Assembly (NCBI RefSeq): GCF_900100355.1
Contig: NZ_FNFH01000001.1
Coordinates: 1-64,000, forward strand
Length of the DNA stretch: 64,000 nucleotides
From: Microbulbifer yueqingensis
GTDB lineage: Bacteria; Pseudomonadota; Gammaproteobacteria; Pseudomonadales; Cellvibrionaceae
Reading direction: 5' to 3'
The translations under genes were made by a program, and so were the position numbers. The notes beneath the pieces were generated by a model that searched no databases, had not been told where the DNA came from, and was given only the letters and a program-made list of their open reading frames with translations. Shown in pieces: positions 8,695 to 17,894 of this stretch; the stretch's first letter is position 1; each line of letters begins with the position of its first letter.

Positions 8695-9282
8695 ATGCGC
8701 ACCAAAACTTTTATTGCCGCACTGGCTGCCTCACTCGCGTGCCTGTCCCAGGCCGCTTTCGCAGGGTGGGAAGTCAGCGCGGAACAATCTGAGATCAGTT
8801 TTGTATCGGTCAAGAAAACCAGGGTCGCGGAGACACACAAATTCAACAGTGTGAGTGGGGATGTCACTGACAGTGGCCGGGCAACCATCAACATCGCACT
8901 TGCCAGCGTCGAGACAGGAATACCCATCCGCAACGAGCGCCTGCAGTCCATGTTATTCCATACCGAGCGCTTCCCCACCGCCACGGTCTCGGCCCAGATC
9001 GACAGCGATAAACTCGCCGGCCTGCAGGCGGGGCAGAGCTACTCCGCCGAGGTTCCTCTCAAGCTTTCCCTTGCGGGGAGCCAGCATACGGAATCTGCAA
9101 AACTGCGGGTCACCGGCCTTGAGGGCGGCCGCGCCCTGGTCACGACCGCAGAACCCATCGTAATCGATGCCGCTGACTACGGGCTGGTGCAGGGAATCGA
9201 AAAGCTTCGCGAGGTCGCAGGCCTCGACGCCATAAGCCCAATTGTGCCGGTTACTTTCCAGCTGGTCCTGGACAGGAGCTGA
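8695..9282 (+). CDS. YceI family periplasmic protein
   Basis: A 195-aa secreted protein with a clear signal peptide (MRTKTFIAALAASLACLSQA, cleavage after AAFA). The mature part has the YceI lipocalin-like pattern: EISFVSVKKTRVAETHKFN, then RNERLQSMLFHTERFPTATV, a hallmark of the family. YceI folds bind isoprenoid or other hydrophobic ligands; the specific ligand is unknown. Start at ATG 8695 is fixed by AGGAG five bases upstream, although the frame is open further up. A 12-bp stem-loop follows the gene. Confidence 0.88.
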   Translation: MRTKTFIAALAASLACLSQAAFAGWEVSAEQSEISFVSVKKTRVAETHKFNSVSGDVTDSGRATINIALASVETGIPIRNERLQSMLFHTERFPTATVSAQIDSDKLAGLQAGQSYSAEVPLKLSLAGSQHTESAKLRVTGLEGGRALVTTAEPIVIDAADYGLVQGIEKLREVAGLDAISPIVPVTFQLVLDRS

Positions 9283-9295
9283 CCGCGCCTCATGC

Positions 9296-9323
9296 CCGCA
9301 TTACTGCAGCCGCAGTAATGCGG
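9296..9323. terminator. Stem-loop after yceI
   Basis: A perfect inverted repeat with 12-bp arms (9296-9307 and 9312-9323, loop AGCC) lies 13 bases after the stop codon of the YceI gene, followed by CTTAATT. Probable 3' end structure. Confidence 0.6.
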
Positions 9324-9478
9324 CTTAATTCGCTTGCCGCTCGCCAGGGCGACGCTGCGCCCCTTCGATCGTGGCAGCATTGTTGCCCCGGAAAATAATC
9401 AGTACCCTCAGTGGTAAATACCAGGTTCGCCTGCTGCACGGCAGTCGGTCATCAGGAAAACATGCGGGAGGGACTCCA

Positions 9479-10663
9479 GTGCGCACCCTGAAACTTTTTT
9501 TACCAAGCCTGTTTACCATTCTGGCCAGCGGCGGGCTAGCAGCAAAAACCGCATCCCCCCTTCCCGATAATCTGCTCCTTGAACGACTCGACTACGGTTA
9601 TGGACTTACCGAGGGACCGCTCTGGCACCAGGGCTACCTCTACTTCTGTGATGTCGGGGGAGGAACAGCCTATCGCTGGCAGCCCAGCGGCCCCACCCAG
9701 GTGGTGGTCAGGCCCTCGGGAGACTGCAGCAGCCTGGCGCTGTCCGCAGGCCAGCAACTGGTAATGGCACAGCAAAAGGCGCGCAGGGTGGCGCATCTCA
9801 AGGGAGATGGCACACAGGAGGTGCTGGCCAGTCACTACCAAGGCAAGCGGCTGAATCGGCCCAACGACCTGGTCGTGCACGAGGACGGCTCTATCTACTT
9901 CACCGACCCGGCACTCGGCCTCTCTGAGGATAAGCAACAACTGGACTTTACCGGAATCTACCGCATAACCGGCCCGGGCCAGCTGGAACTGCTCGACAGT
10001 ACAGTCTCCCAGCCAAACGGTATCGCCTTTTCCCCGGACTACCGGACCCTCTACGTGACGAACTCATTTGATCGCGAAGTGCTCGCGTTTGATGTTGACG
10101 GCCACCGACTCAGCAACAAGCGGGTCTTTGCCCGCATCAGCGCAGATACCGGCGCTGCCGACGGCCTGCTCACCGACAGCAAGGGCAACCTGTTCGTGGC
10201 AGGCCCGGGTGGGGTATGGGTTTTCTCCGCCCATGGCGACCTGCTGGACAAAATCAGGATTCCCGGTCTGCAGACTACCAACGTCGCCTGGGCCGGCAGC
10301 GGTGAGCAGGACCTGATGATCACCGCCATGGACTCTGTTTACCGGATCCAGTGGCAGCCAGTTCCAGCCAAAACCAAGTCCCTCGATTACCACAAGATCC
10401 TGAACAGCTATGCCGGCCGTTACCGCCTGGTCAGTGGGGGGAGACTGGATGTCATTCAGGAAGGTACTCAACTTTATCTGCGAGAGGCCGGTAAGGAAAT
10501 CGAGCTGCTTCCAGAACCGGGCAACCTTTTTCACTCGAGAGAACTGGATATCAAATTGGAGTTCGAGCGCCACCCCAATGGTGAAACCACCGGCCTGTTA
10601 CTCCACCAGGATGGGTTCAAGATACCTGCCAAAAAGTTTCCTGCGAATCACAATCCCGGCTAA
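9479..10663 (+). CDS. SMP-30/gluconolactonase-like beta-propeller protein with extra C-terminal domain
   Basis: A secreted protein of about 394 aa. The signal peptide (TLKLFLPSLFTILASGGLAA) argues for the GTG start at 9479, which has GGGAGGG upstream. Residues ~30-290 form an SMP-30/LRE-like six-bladed propeller with metal-site motifs GLTEGPLWHQGYLYF, NRPNDLVVHEDGSIYFTDP, QPNGIAFSPD and ADGLLTDSKGNLFVA. Family members hydrolyse lactones or related esters. The last ~85 residues (from YHKILNSYAGRYRL) form a separate small beta domain resembling the DUF3471-type tail found on serine hydrolases, an unusual addition. Substrate not predictable. Confidence 0.8.
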   Translation: MRTLKLFLPSLFTILASGGLAAKTASPLPDNLLLERLDYGYGLTEGPLWHQGYLYFCDVGGGTAYRWQPSGPTQVVVRPSGDCSSLALSAGQQLVMAQQKARRVAHLKGDGTQEVLASHYQGKRLNRPNDLVVHEDGSIYFTDPALGLSEDKQQLDFTGIYRITGPGQLELLDSTVSQPNGIAFSPDYRTLYVTNSFDREVLAFDVDGHRLSNKRVFARISADTGAADGLLTDSKGNLFVAGPGGVWVFSAHGDLLDKIRIPGLQTTNVAWAGSGEQDLMITAMDSVYRIQWQPVPAKTKSLDYHKILNSYAGRYRLVSGGRLDVIQEGTQLYLREAGKEIELLPEPGNLFHSRELDIKLEFERHPNGETTGLLLHQDGFKIPAKKFPANHNPG

Positions 10664-11060
10664 GCGGGTTTACTGGCCACGGTCGCGCTCCCGGGAAAGG
10701 TATTGCCGGTGCCCGACCGGTGCACGAAAGCTGGTCGTCTGAAGCGGAGGGGGCACGGCTGCACAAGCAGGCACCATAGTCCACTTTGCGCATGACAGGC
10801 GCGGAAACACCCGCGCCACGCTCTCCATTTGCCATCCCTGCGCTGGCCAGTCCGCCCCCGCGAACAGCGGCAAAATAAGTGTTGACTTGGTAACCAGCAC
10901 CTATACACTGACCACAGCTAGAAAATCAGCTCCTGTTGACCCACTCCGGTTTCGAAGCATTAGTCATAATCCTCGTTCTGTAGCACCGCAATATCAGCCA
11001 ATTTTCCGGCTTCCCCGAATTCACGGGATATCAATCACCCATTTCTATAGGACGTAAATT
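10664..11060. promoter_or_regulatory. Intergenic region with likely csp promoter and long 5' leader
   Basis: No gene is apparent. A candidate promoter has TTGACT at 10882-10887 and TACACT at 10904-10909 (16-bp spacing). It would give a cold-shock mRNA leader of about 145 nt, the length typical of cspA-type genes whose leader acts as an RNA thermosensor. Confidence 0.45.
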
Positions 11061-11270
11061 ATGTCTAATACCGTTAAAGGCACCGTAAAGTGGTTTGACG
11101 AATCCAAGGGCTTCGGTTTCATCGAGCAGCAATCCGGTCCCGACGTTTTCGCCCATTACAGCGCCATTGCTGATTCCGGCTTCAAGACCCTGGCCGATGG
11201 CCAGCAGGTAGAGTTCACCGTTACCGAAGGCCCCAAGGGCCTGCAGGCGGCGAATATCGTGGTCGTCTAA
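11061..11270 (+). CDS. CspA-type cold-shock protein
   Basis: A 69-aa single cold-shock domain. The RNA-binding motifs RNP1 (KGFGFIEQ) and RNP2 (DVFAHYSAI) are intact, and the protein begins with the typical [14 protein letters not shown]. It acts as an RNA chaperone or nucleic-acid-binding protein in the cytoplasm. ATG 11061 follows ATAGGACGTAAATT, a reasonable ribosome binding site. A good intrinsic terminator lies 67 bases downstream. The paralogue type (cold-inducible or constitutive) cannot be told from sequence. Confidence 0.95.
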   Translation: MSNTVKGTVKWFDESKGFGFIEQQSGPDVFAHYSAIADSGFKTLADGQQVEFTVTEGPKGLQAANIVVV

Positions 11271-11337
11271 AGCCGATTGGCGCACCGCCGGCACCCCGGC
11301 GGCGCGCACTCTGCCGGTGCCCGCGGGCGCCAGGAAA

Positions 11338-11363
11338 AGCAAAGCAGCCGCTTTGCTTTTTTT
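11338..11363 (+). terminator. Rho-independent terminator of the csp gene
   Basis: A perfect 8-bp stem (11338-11345 with 11350-11357, loop AGCC) is followed immediately by a run of T residues, the textbook layout. Confidence 0.88.
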
Positions 11364-11569
11364 ATGAAAGGCGTATGGCGGGTTTTTCACCGCGCGCAAG
11401 GGCACCCGCTCCCCCAGCCACGTTCATCGCTTCCCCGCCTCACGCAAAAGCCATGTGTAACAGTGCGTCTGCGCCCCCTCTTCCTGAACCACTCTGGCAA
11501 GCAGCCTTTGTCGGAGGACTCTACGTCCTTCCCTCTACCCGGGACTGAAGCTCCCGAACCTCTAGAGCA

Positions 11570-14500
11570 TTAAGCCGCGCTTTCAGAGGGCTTTGGCCCA
11601 AAAAACCGGTAGTACATAACCGGCACCACCAGCATATTCAGCGCGGTGGAGCTAAGCAGGCCACACAGGATGACGATTGCCATGGGCGCCTGTATCTCGC
11701 TACCGGGCTGGCCTGCAGCCAGGGCCAGCGGGATCAGCGCGAACGCAGTAGCCAGCGCCGTCATCAGGATCGGCACCAGCCTTTCTTCCGCCCCGCGCCG
11801 GATGGCAGTTGCCAGGTCGAAGCCCTCGTCGCGCTGCAGCCGCCCGATGTGGTCTACCAGGATCACACCATTGCGCGTGGCGATACCGAACAGGGTAATG
11901 AAGCCGATTACCGCGGCAATGGTAACAATGCCGTCGGTCAGCCAGACCCCCACCACCCCGCCGATCAGGGCCAGGGGCAGGTTCAGCATTACCAGCCAGG
12001 CTTCGCGGGTATTGCCGAAAGCCGCCACCAGCAGCAGGAAGATACCCACGATCACCAGGGCGCCGAGAAACAGTAGCCGGGTAGCGGCGGCTTCCGCGCT
12101 CTGGAACTGGCCGCCGTACTCGATGTGGTAACCGGTGGGCAGGGTGATGCTGTCGCCGAGCGCCGTGCGGATATCTTCCACCACGCTGATCAGGTCGCGC
12201 CCGGCGACATTGGCCATGACCACCAGCTTGCGCTGAACGTTTTCGCGGCTGATGGTGTTGGCGCCGCGCTCGCGGCGGATATCGGCGATGGCGGCGAAGG
12301 GCACGCGAGCACCGGAATCGAGGGTGAGCATGGTCTCGCGCAGCGTATCGATATTTTCCCGGGCGCTTTCCGGGAACCGCACCACCAGGTCAAAACTGGC
12401 CTGCCCTTCCAGGATGCGCCCCACCTCGGTACCGGTGAAGGCCGTTTCCAGCGCTTCGGCCGCCTCGGCGACCGTCATGCCGTAATTGGCCAGCGCCGGG
12501 CGATTAAAATTCACCGCGACGAACGGAATCTCGCTCTGCTGTTCCATCGCCACGTCTACCGCACCGGGAATTTCTGCCACACGGGATTCCACTTGTTTTC
12601 CCAGGCGGCGCAATTCGGACATGTCTTCGCCAAATATCTTGATGGCGATATTCGCGCGGGTACCGGACAGCATATGGTCGATCCGGTGCGAGATCGGCTG
12701 GCCGATAATCACATTGGTGCCGGGAATGGCGGCGAAGCGCTGGCGCAGGCTCGCCAGCAGCTCCGCTTTCTCACGTTCCTGCATTTCCAGGGTGACATCA
12801 ATTTCGGAGGCAAACACCTGCTGGGCGTGGGGGTCCAGCTCGGCACGCCCGGTGCGGCGCGCGGTGGCCACCACTTCCGGCTGCTCCAGCAGGATCTCCT
12901 CCACCCGCTGGCCGATCCCGTCCGAGGTCTCCAGCGATGTGCCCGGCAGGGTCACCACGCTGATGGTCAGGCTGCCTTCGTTGAATTCCGGCAGGAATCC
13001 CCGGCCCGCGAATACCAGGCCGGCAATGGCTACCAGCAGCAAGGCGGTGGAACCAATCAGGACGCTGCGCCAGTAACGCATGGCGCCGGCCAGGATCGGG
13101 CGGTAGCGCATCTTCAGCCAGCGGATGAAGCGGGTGTCGTGATGGCTGTCTACCGCCTTGGTGCCCGGGAGTGCCAGCAGCGACAACACCGGCGTGACGG
13201 TGACCGCCACCAGCAGCGAGGCCGCCAGGGACACCACGTAGGCCAGGCCCAGGGGTTCCAGCAACCTGCCCTCCACGCCGGTCAGGAAAAACAGCGGCAG
13301 GAACACGAGGATGATGATCAGGGTCGCGAAAACAATGGAGCCCTCGATCTCGCGGGTCGCATCGAACACCACCCGGGTAGTATCGCGCCGTTCCGCCTCC
13401 GGCAACGCCTGGTTTTCCCGCAGGCGCCGCACAATGTTCTCCACCACGATGATGGCATCGTCTACCAGCGCCCCCAGGGCAATGGCCATGCCGCCCAGGG
13501 TCATGGTGTTGATGCTGCCGCCGAGGTGGCGGATCACCAGCACCGCCACCAGCAGCGACAGCGGGATGGCCAGCAGTGCGATACCGGTCGCCCGCGCGCT
13601 GAACAGAAAGGCGAACATGATGGCGACCACCAGGATCGCGCCGTCGCGCAGGGCCTCAGCCAGGTTGTCGATGGCCACGTTGATGAAATCCGCCTGGCGG
13701 AAGGCATCGGTCTCGATCTGCATGCCTTTCGGCAGGGAGGCCTCGATATCGGCGATCACTGTATCGAGGCGCTCGGTCAGGGCCAGCGTATTCACGTCGG
13801 GCTGCTTCTGGATACCGAGCACCACCGCCGCCTCGCCGCGGTAGGAGCCGGTACCGCGCCGCGGTGCCGGCCCCGTCTGGACACTGGCCAGGTCGCGCAC
13901 CAGCACGGGCATCCCCTCGCGGGTGGTCACCACCGCCTGGCGGATATCCTCCAGCCCGCGGGCGCGACCCACGCCCTGGATCAGGAACTCCTGGTTGTTC
14001 TCAGTAACGAAGCCGGCGGACGAGTTCTGGCTGGCAGCGGCCACCGCCTGGCGCAGCTCGCCCAGGGTTACGCCGTAGGCCGCCAGGCGCTCCGGCGTGG
14101 CCACCACCTGGAACTGGCGGGTCTGGCCGCCGGTGGGTATAACTTCGGCCACGCCCGGCACGGCCAGAAGGCGCCGGCGCACTACCCAGTCGGCAGTGGT
14201 CTTCAGGGTCATCTCGTCGTGCACGTCCGAGGTCAGCGCGATAAACAGGATCTCTCCCATGATCGAGGTGACCGGGGCCAACACCGGTGGCGGCAGGTCC
14301 GGGGGCAGCGCGGTGCGCGCCGTCTGCAGCTTCTCGGACACGATCTGGCGGGCGCGATAGATATCGGTTCCCCAGTCGAATTCCACCGTCACCACGCTGA
14401 TGCCGATCCCGCTGTTGGAGCGCACCCGCCTGACGCCGCTGGCGCCATTCATGGCGGTTTCCAGCGGGAAAGTGACGAGGCGTTCCACATCCTCCGGCGG

Positions 14501-14668
14501 CATGCCGTGGGCCTCGGCCACCACCGTGACCGAGGGTGCGGTCAGGTCGGGAAAGACATCCACCGGCGCCTTCAGCGATGACCATGTCCCCCACACGAAC
14601 AGCAGGGCAGCCGCGGCCAGGACCAGCAGGCGATTGGCCAGCGACCATTGGATAACGCGATCAATCAT
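11570..14668 (-). CDS. czcA: CzcA/CusA-like RND efflux permease
   Basis: The 1032-aa inner-membrane proton/substrate antiporter is the pump of a CBA efflux complex. It has the RND topology of 12 helices and two large periplasmic loops. The N-terminus (KAPVDVFPDLTAPSVTV) and the AHGMPPEDVERLVTFPLE segment are typical of the heavy-metal (HME) branch. The TM4 relay carries ALVDDAIIVVENIVRR; from memory, CzcA has an additional Asp six residues earlier (DFG...), which here is ALG, so the metal class is uncertain. Last gene of the operon, 15 bp after czcB. The cluster includes its own outer-membrane channel, adaptor and His-rich lipoprotein. Confidence 0.88.
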   Translation of the reverse strand: MIDRVIQWSLANRLLVLAAAALLFVWGTWSSLKAPVDVFPDLTAPSVTVVAEAHGMPPEDVERLVTFPLETAMNGASGVRRVRSNSGIGISVVTVEFDWGTDIYRARQIVSEKLQTARTALPPDLPPPVLAPVTSIMGEILFIALTSDVHDEMTLKTTADWVVRRRLLAVPGVAEVIPTGGQTRQFQVVATPERLAAYGVTLGELRQAVAAASQNSSAGFVTENNQEFLIQGVGRARGLEDIRQAVVTTREGMPVLVRDLASVQTGPAPRRGTGSYRGEAAVVLGIQKQPDVNTLALTERLDTVIADIEASLPKGMQIETDAFRQADFINVAIDNLAEALRDGAILVVAIMFAFLFSARATGIALLAIPLSLLVAVLVIRHLGGSINTMTLGGMAIALGALVDDAIIVVENIVRRLRENQALPEAERRDTTRVVFDATREIEGSIVFATLIIILVFLPLFFLTGVEGRLLEPLGLAYVVSLAASLLVAVTVTPVLSLLALPGTKAVDSHHDTRFIRWLKMRYRPILAGAMRYWRSVLIGSTALLLVAIAGLVFAGRGFLPEFNEGSLTISVVTLPGTSLETSDGIGQRVEEILLEQPEVVATARRTGRAELDPHAQQVFASEIDVTLEMQEREKAELLASLRQRFAAIPGTNVIIGQPISHRIDHMLSGTRANIAIKIFGEDMSELRRLGKQVESRVAEIPGAVDVAMEQQSEIPFVAVNFNRPALANYGMTVAEAAEALETAFTGTEVGRILEGQASFDLVVRFPESARENIDTLRETMLTLDSGARVPFAAIADIRRERGANTISRENVQRKLVVMANVAGRDLISVVEDIRTALGDSITLPTGYHIEYGGQFQSAEAAATRLLFLGALVIVGIFLLLVAAFGNTREAWLVMLNLPLALIGGVVGVWLTDGIVTIAAVIGFITLFGIATRNGVILVDHIGRLQRDEGFDLATAIRRGAEERLVPILMTALATAFALIPLALAAGQPGSEIQAPMAIVILCGLLSSTALNMLVVPVMYYRFFGPKPSESAA

Positions 14669-14683
14669 TCATTATTCCCAGCA

Positions 14684-16288
14684 TCAGTGTGCGTGGCCGT
14701 GGCCCACTTCCTCGCCGCCGGTGGCCGCGAGCTTGACGAAATAGGCTCCCCGGGAGGCAACCCGCTCGCCCGCTGTCACGCCGCCCAGCACCTCGACCAG
14801 CTCACCGTCGACGATGCCCAGCTCCACCGGGCGACGGGCGAAGGTCTCTCCCCCCGTCTGCACGTACACCACCGTGCGGCCACCGTCATCGATTACCGCG
14901 CTGCGCGGAATGGCGAGCCTCGGTTCCGCCACTGCCGTGAATAGGTGCGCGGGCAGGCGGGCGCCGAGGATGGCCGGTCCCAGGCCAATCGGGTACTCGA
15001 TGGTGACGCTGGCCGTGCGTGTTTGTGGATCCACTGCAGAGCTGGTCTGCACCACCCGCGCACCAGTTGCCTCATCGAGTACCACCGTCTCGCCTGCGGC
15101 ATTCTCGAGCCAGGCGCCCGTGGCTGCGGGAACCTCCGCCGCAAAGCGTTCCGGCACCGCCAGCTCGAGCCAGCGACGATCCCTGGAGGCGATGCGGAAA
15201 ACCCGCTCGCCGGCGCGGACAAAGGCACCGGGACGGGCATTGAACTCGACCACTTCCCCCGCCACTGGCGTGCGCAGGGCAATACCGGCCTCGGCGCCGC
15301 CGCGCTGGTATTGCTCGACCCGCGCCTCCGCCGCAGCGAATTCCGCTTTCGCGACCTCGAGCTTCTCCCGGGCTTCCAGCAGGCGGCGCTCGGCGACGGC
15401 CCCCTGTTCGTAGAGTCGTGTCAGCCGCTTTACATCGCGCTGGGCCAGCGCCAGCTGCGAGCGGCTCCGCTCCAGCGACACCAGCAACTGACCGAAATCG
15501 GTCTCGCCGCCCAGGCGCGGCACCAGGTAACCCAGTACCGCGCCGGCCTCGACGGTATCCCCGGCCCGGGCCTGGCCGGCGTGGGAGAAGTAACCGTCCG
15601 AGGGCGCACGGATCTCGGCCCCGGCGTCCGCCGGGGCCTCAACGGTGGCAAATGCCGGCACCGACGGGCGCATGGGCCGCTGCCTCACCTCGGCCGAGGC
15701 AAAGGGGTTATTCCACTGCTGTTCCTTCAGGTAGGTGATATCCCCTTCCGGCTCGGGCTGGGTGACTTCGGCCTCTGTGGCCGACGGGTAGACCGTCACC
15801 ATTCCCAGGTCGTGGGTCGCCTGGAGGTCTCCGTCCTGCACCTCGACCAGCAGGCGGAACTGCCCCGCCTCGCGCGGTTTGACGCCGGGAGTGAAGATGC
15901 CGGTGCGTGCGGGCTCGCGTACCCGGAAACGGGCAGCCGTGCGTTCACCCCGCTTGAGGATCACGTCCATGCGGCCGCTGTCCAGCGGCGCGGAATCGGC
16001 CAGCCGTGTCACATGCGCGGCAAATCGTGATGTCTCACCTGCGACCAGTGGCGGGAACTCCACGAACAGCTCTGTCGTGTCGGTGTAGTCAGTGAAAACC
16101 AGGGCCGGGCCCGCATCGCCGTGGCCGTGGCCCCCCTCGCCGTGAGCCTCTCCCCCGTGACCATCCCCATGACCACCGCCGGGCCCGTGGGCATGGCCGT
16201 GGCCGCCGCCTGCGGGCTCACCGCAGGCAGTCAGCCCGACCGCGAGTACCGCAAGCAGCAGCGCCCGCGCGAAGTGTTCAGTGCTCAT
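14684..16288 (-). CDS. czcB: CzcB-like periplasmic adaptor lipoprotein with His-rich N-terminus
   Basis: The membrane-fusion protein links the RND pump to the outer-membrane channel. Start chosen at ATG 16288 (MSTEHFARALL), giving 534 aa with a lipoprotein signal ending in LTAC. Residues ~25-60 are extremely His/Gly-rich (GHGHAHGPGGGHGDGHGG), and a second His cluster closes the protein (GHGHAH); both are probable metal-binding tails. An added N-terminal beta domain (~60-190) precedes the barrel-sandwich/coiled-coil core, with IRAPSDGYFSHAGQARAGDTV and the ARVEQYQRGG hairpin. It overlaps the upstream lipoprotein gene by 11 nt. Confidence 0.85.
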   Translation of the reverse strand: MSTEHFARALLLAVLAVGLTACGEPAGGGHGHAHGPGGGHGDGHGGEAHGEGGHGHGDAGPALVFTDYTDTTELFVEFPPLVAGETSRFAAHVTRLADSAPLDSGRMDVILKRGERTAARFRVREPARTGIFTPGVKPREAGQFRLLVEVQDGDLQATHDLGMVTVYPSATEAEVTQPEPEGDITYLKEQQWNNPFASAEVRQRPMRPSVPAFATVEAPADAGAEIRAPSDGYFSHAGQARAGDTVEAGAVLGYLVPRLGGETDFGQLLVSLERSRSQLALAQRDVKRLTRLYEQGAVAERRLLEAREKLEVAKAEFAAAEARVEQYQRGGAEAGIALRTPVAGEVVEFNARPGAFVRAGERVFRIASRDRRWLELAVPERFAAEVPAATGAWLENAAGETVVLDEATGARVVQTSSAVDPQTRTASVTIEYPIGLGPAILGARLPAHLFTAVAEPRLAIPRSAVIDDGGRTVVYVQTGGETFARRPVELGIVDGELVEVLGGVTAGERVASRGAYFVKLAATGGEEVGHGHAH

Positions 16289-16700
16289 GCGGGGACTCGT
16301 CGTCGTGGCTGTGCTCGTGGGACTCCTCGTCTGCGGGCTCGTCAGCCTCCTCGTGGTGAGTCTCTTCATCGTGGGTATGGGTTTCATCATGAGTATGCGT
16401 TGCATCGCCGTGCGTGTGCTCGCCCTCTTCGGCAGCGGCCCCGGACTCGGTGGCCGGGGCGGCACTTTCGGCCTCGTCGCCGTAATACGCCTCGGTCTCG
16501 GTTTCGTCGTGGGAATGGGCCCCGTCACCGTGGTCGTGTGCCTCGCCCTCTGCGTGGGCGTCATCGTGTGCATGCCCACCCTCTTCGTGGGAATGGGCTG
16601 CCTCGCCGTCGTGGGGATGACCGTGGTCCTCTTCCTGGCCGCAGGCGGCCAGCAGGAATGCGGAGAGCGCGATGGATAGGGTCAGGGCAAGCTTGTTCAT
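16278..16700 (-). CDS. Histidine-rich acidic lipoprotein, probable metal-binding protein
   Basis: This 140-aa lipoprotein (signal with lipobox LAAC, cleavage before Cys20) has a mature part that is almost entirely low-complexity His, Asp, Glu, Ala and Thr; I count 25 His. Repeated HxH, HDH and HTHDE units resemble the His-rich loops of zinc transporters and of ZnuA. No folded domain is evident. It lies between czcC and czcB and overlaps both (4 and 11 nt), so it is translated with the efflux system and probably buffers or delivers Zn, Co or Cd in the periplasm. That function is inferred from composition and context only. Confidence 0.75.
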   Translation of the reverse strand: MNKLALTLSIALSAFLLAACGQEEDHGHPHDGEAAHSHEEGGHAHDDAHAEGEAHDHGDGAHSHDETETEAYYGDEAESAAPATESGAAAEEGEHTHGDATHTHDETHTHDEETHHEEADEPADEESHEHSHDDESPHEH

Positions 16701-17890
16701 AATTCACCTTTCATTAATTGAAGTTTGATGTAGGACTGTCTTGCAGCACGTGCGCGGCGGACCGCCTCGCGCTGTGTTGAGAGTTCGGTGCGATGGGCAT
16801 CAATCAGTTCCAGGACACTGATTTCACCCGCCTCGTAGGCAGTTTCGGCAATCGCTACCAGTGACGCGCCTGAAGCGGCACTGCGGGCGGCCAGCGCCGC
16901 GCCCCGGCGGGCACGCAACTCCCGCAGCACCGCACGGGTGTCCGCCGCCAGCCGAGTCTCCAGCAGCGCCCGTTCGGCCCGCAACCGGCGGAAGCGGGCA
17001 GACTCTGCCCGCGCCTCGCCCGATCCGTTGTCGAACAGCGGTACTTCCACGCCGAGGGACAGCAGCTGGCCATCGGCGGAGATATCGGGATCCTCGAACT
17101 CGCGCCGCCCGACCCCCAGGGTCAGCTCCGGCCAGCTGCGCCGGTCGGCTGCCTCGGCGGAGAAGGACGCAGCCCGCGCCTCCGCCTCCAGCGCCTGGAG
17201 TCCCGGGTGCGCGGCAAACACCGCGGACACATCTACCGTATCCGCTGCCGGCGGGAGCAAACCGCTGACCAGTGGAGCGGGCTCGCTCCCGATGAGGCTG
17301 AACAGGCGATCGGCCGCCGATTCAGCCTCGGCGCGGCTATCCAGCGCCTCGCCGCTCACCAGGGCCAGTTCCTTCTCCAGCCGCAGGGCATCAAAACGCG
17401 AGACGTCGCCCGCCCGGGCACGGTTGGCGACGGCGCTGGCCAGCTCTGCCAGCCGGTCGCGCCAGCGGGCCATCGCATTGGCCTCGCGCTCTGCCGCCAC
17501 TGCGGCGTAATACTGGCGGCGCATCTCCGCCGCGATTTCCCGACGCTTCAGGTCGACCCGGGCGTTTTCTGCCAACCGCTCACTGGCCGCCGCCTCGCGC
17601 TCCAGTCCGTGCACGCCGGCGATATTGAAACGCTGTGTCAGCCACAGGTAACGCTCTTCGGCGGTACCGTTGTCGAAATCGAGGGCCTCGTTGCTGTACT
17701 CAATTTCCGGGTTGGCCCAACGGCCCGCCGCCGCGGCGCGCCCGGCAGCGGCGTCCCGCCGCGCTTCCAGCAGCGTGTGGATATCGGGCTGGCCGAGACC
17801 GCGCTGGACCGCCTCGGCTTCGGTGAGCCCCGGCGCGGCCCGTCCGGAAACTGCAAAGAGGCAGGCGCCCATCAGGAGAATAAGTCGCAT
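16697..17890 (-). CDS. czcC: CzcC/TolC-like outer-membrane efflux protein
   Basis: The 397-aa outer-membrane factor of the CBA complex, somewhat short for the family. It has a signal peptide (MRLILLMGACLFAVSGRAAP) and two OEP repeats made of long Ala/Arg/Glu-rich helices, such as RWANPEIEYSNEALDF and LTLGVGRREFEDPDI, the alternating motif of TolC-like channels. Start chosen at ATG 17890 because it opens the signal peptide; the frame continues upstream without a plausible start. It begins 4 bp after the M56 gene stop and overlaps the lipoprotein gene by 4 nt. Confidence 0.85.
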   Translation of the reverse strand: MRLILLMGACLFAVSGRAAPGLTEAEAVQRGLGQPDIHTLLEARRDAAAGRAAAAGRWANPEIEYSNEALDFDNGTAEERYLWLTQRFNIAGVHGLEREAAASERLAENARVDLKRREIAAEMRRQYYAAVAAEREANAMARWRDRLAELASAVANRARAGDVSRFDALRLEKELALVSGEALDSRAEAESAADRLFSLIGSEPAPLVSGLLPPAADTVDVSAVFAAHPGLQALEAEARAASFSAEAADRRSWPELTLGVGRREFEDPDISADGQLLSLGVEVPLFDNGSGEARAESARFRRLRAERALLETRLAADTRAVLRELRARRGAALAARSAASGASLVAIAETAYEAGEISVLELIDAHRTELSTQREAVRRARAARQSYIKLQLMKGEL

Positions 17891-17894
17891 GAAA

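Noticed and set aside
12125-14581. 818-aa plus-strand open frame
   Set aside because: Exact antisense of czcA; an artefact of GC-rich codon use, with His/Gln/Gly-rich nonsense composition.
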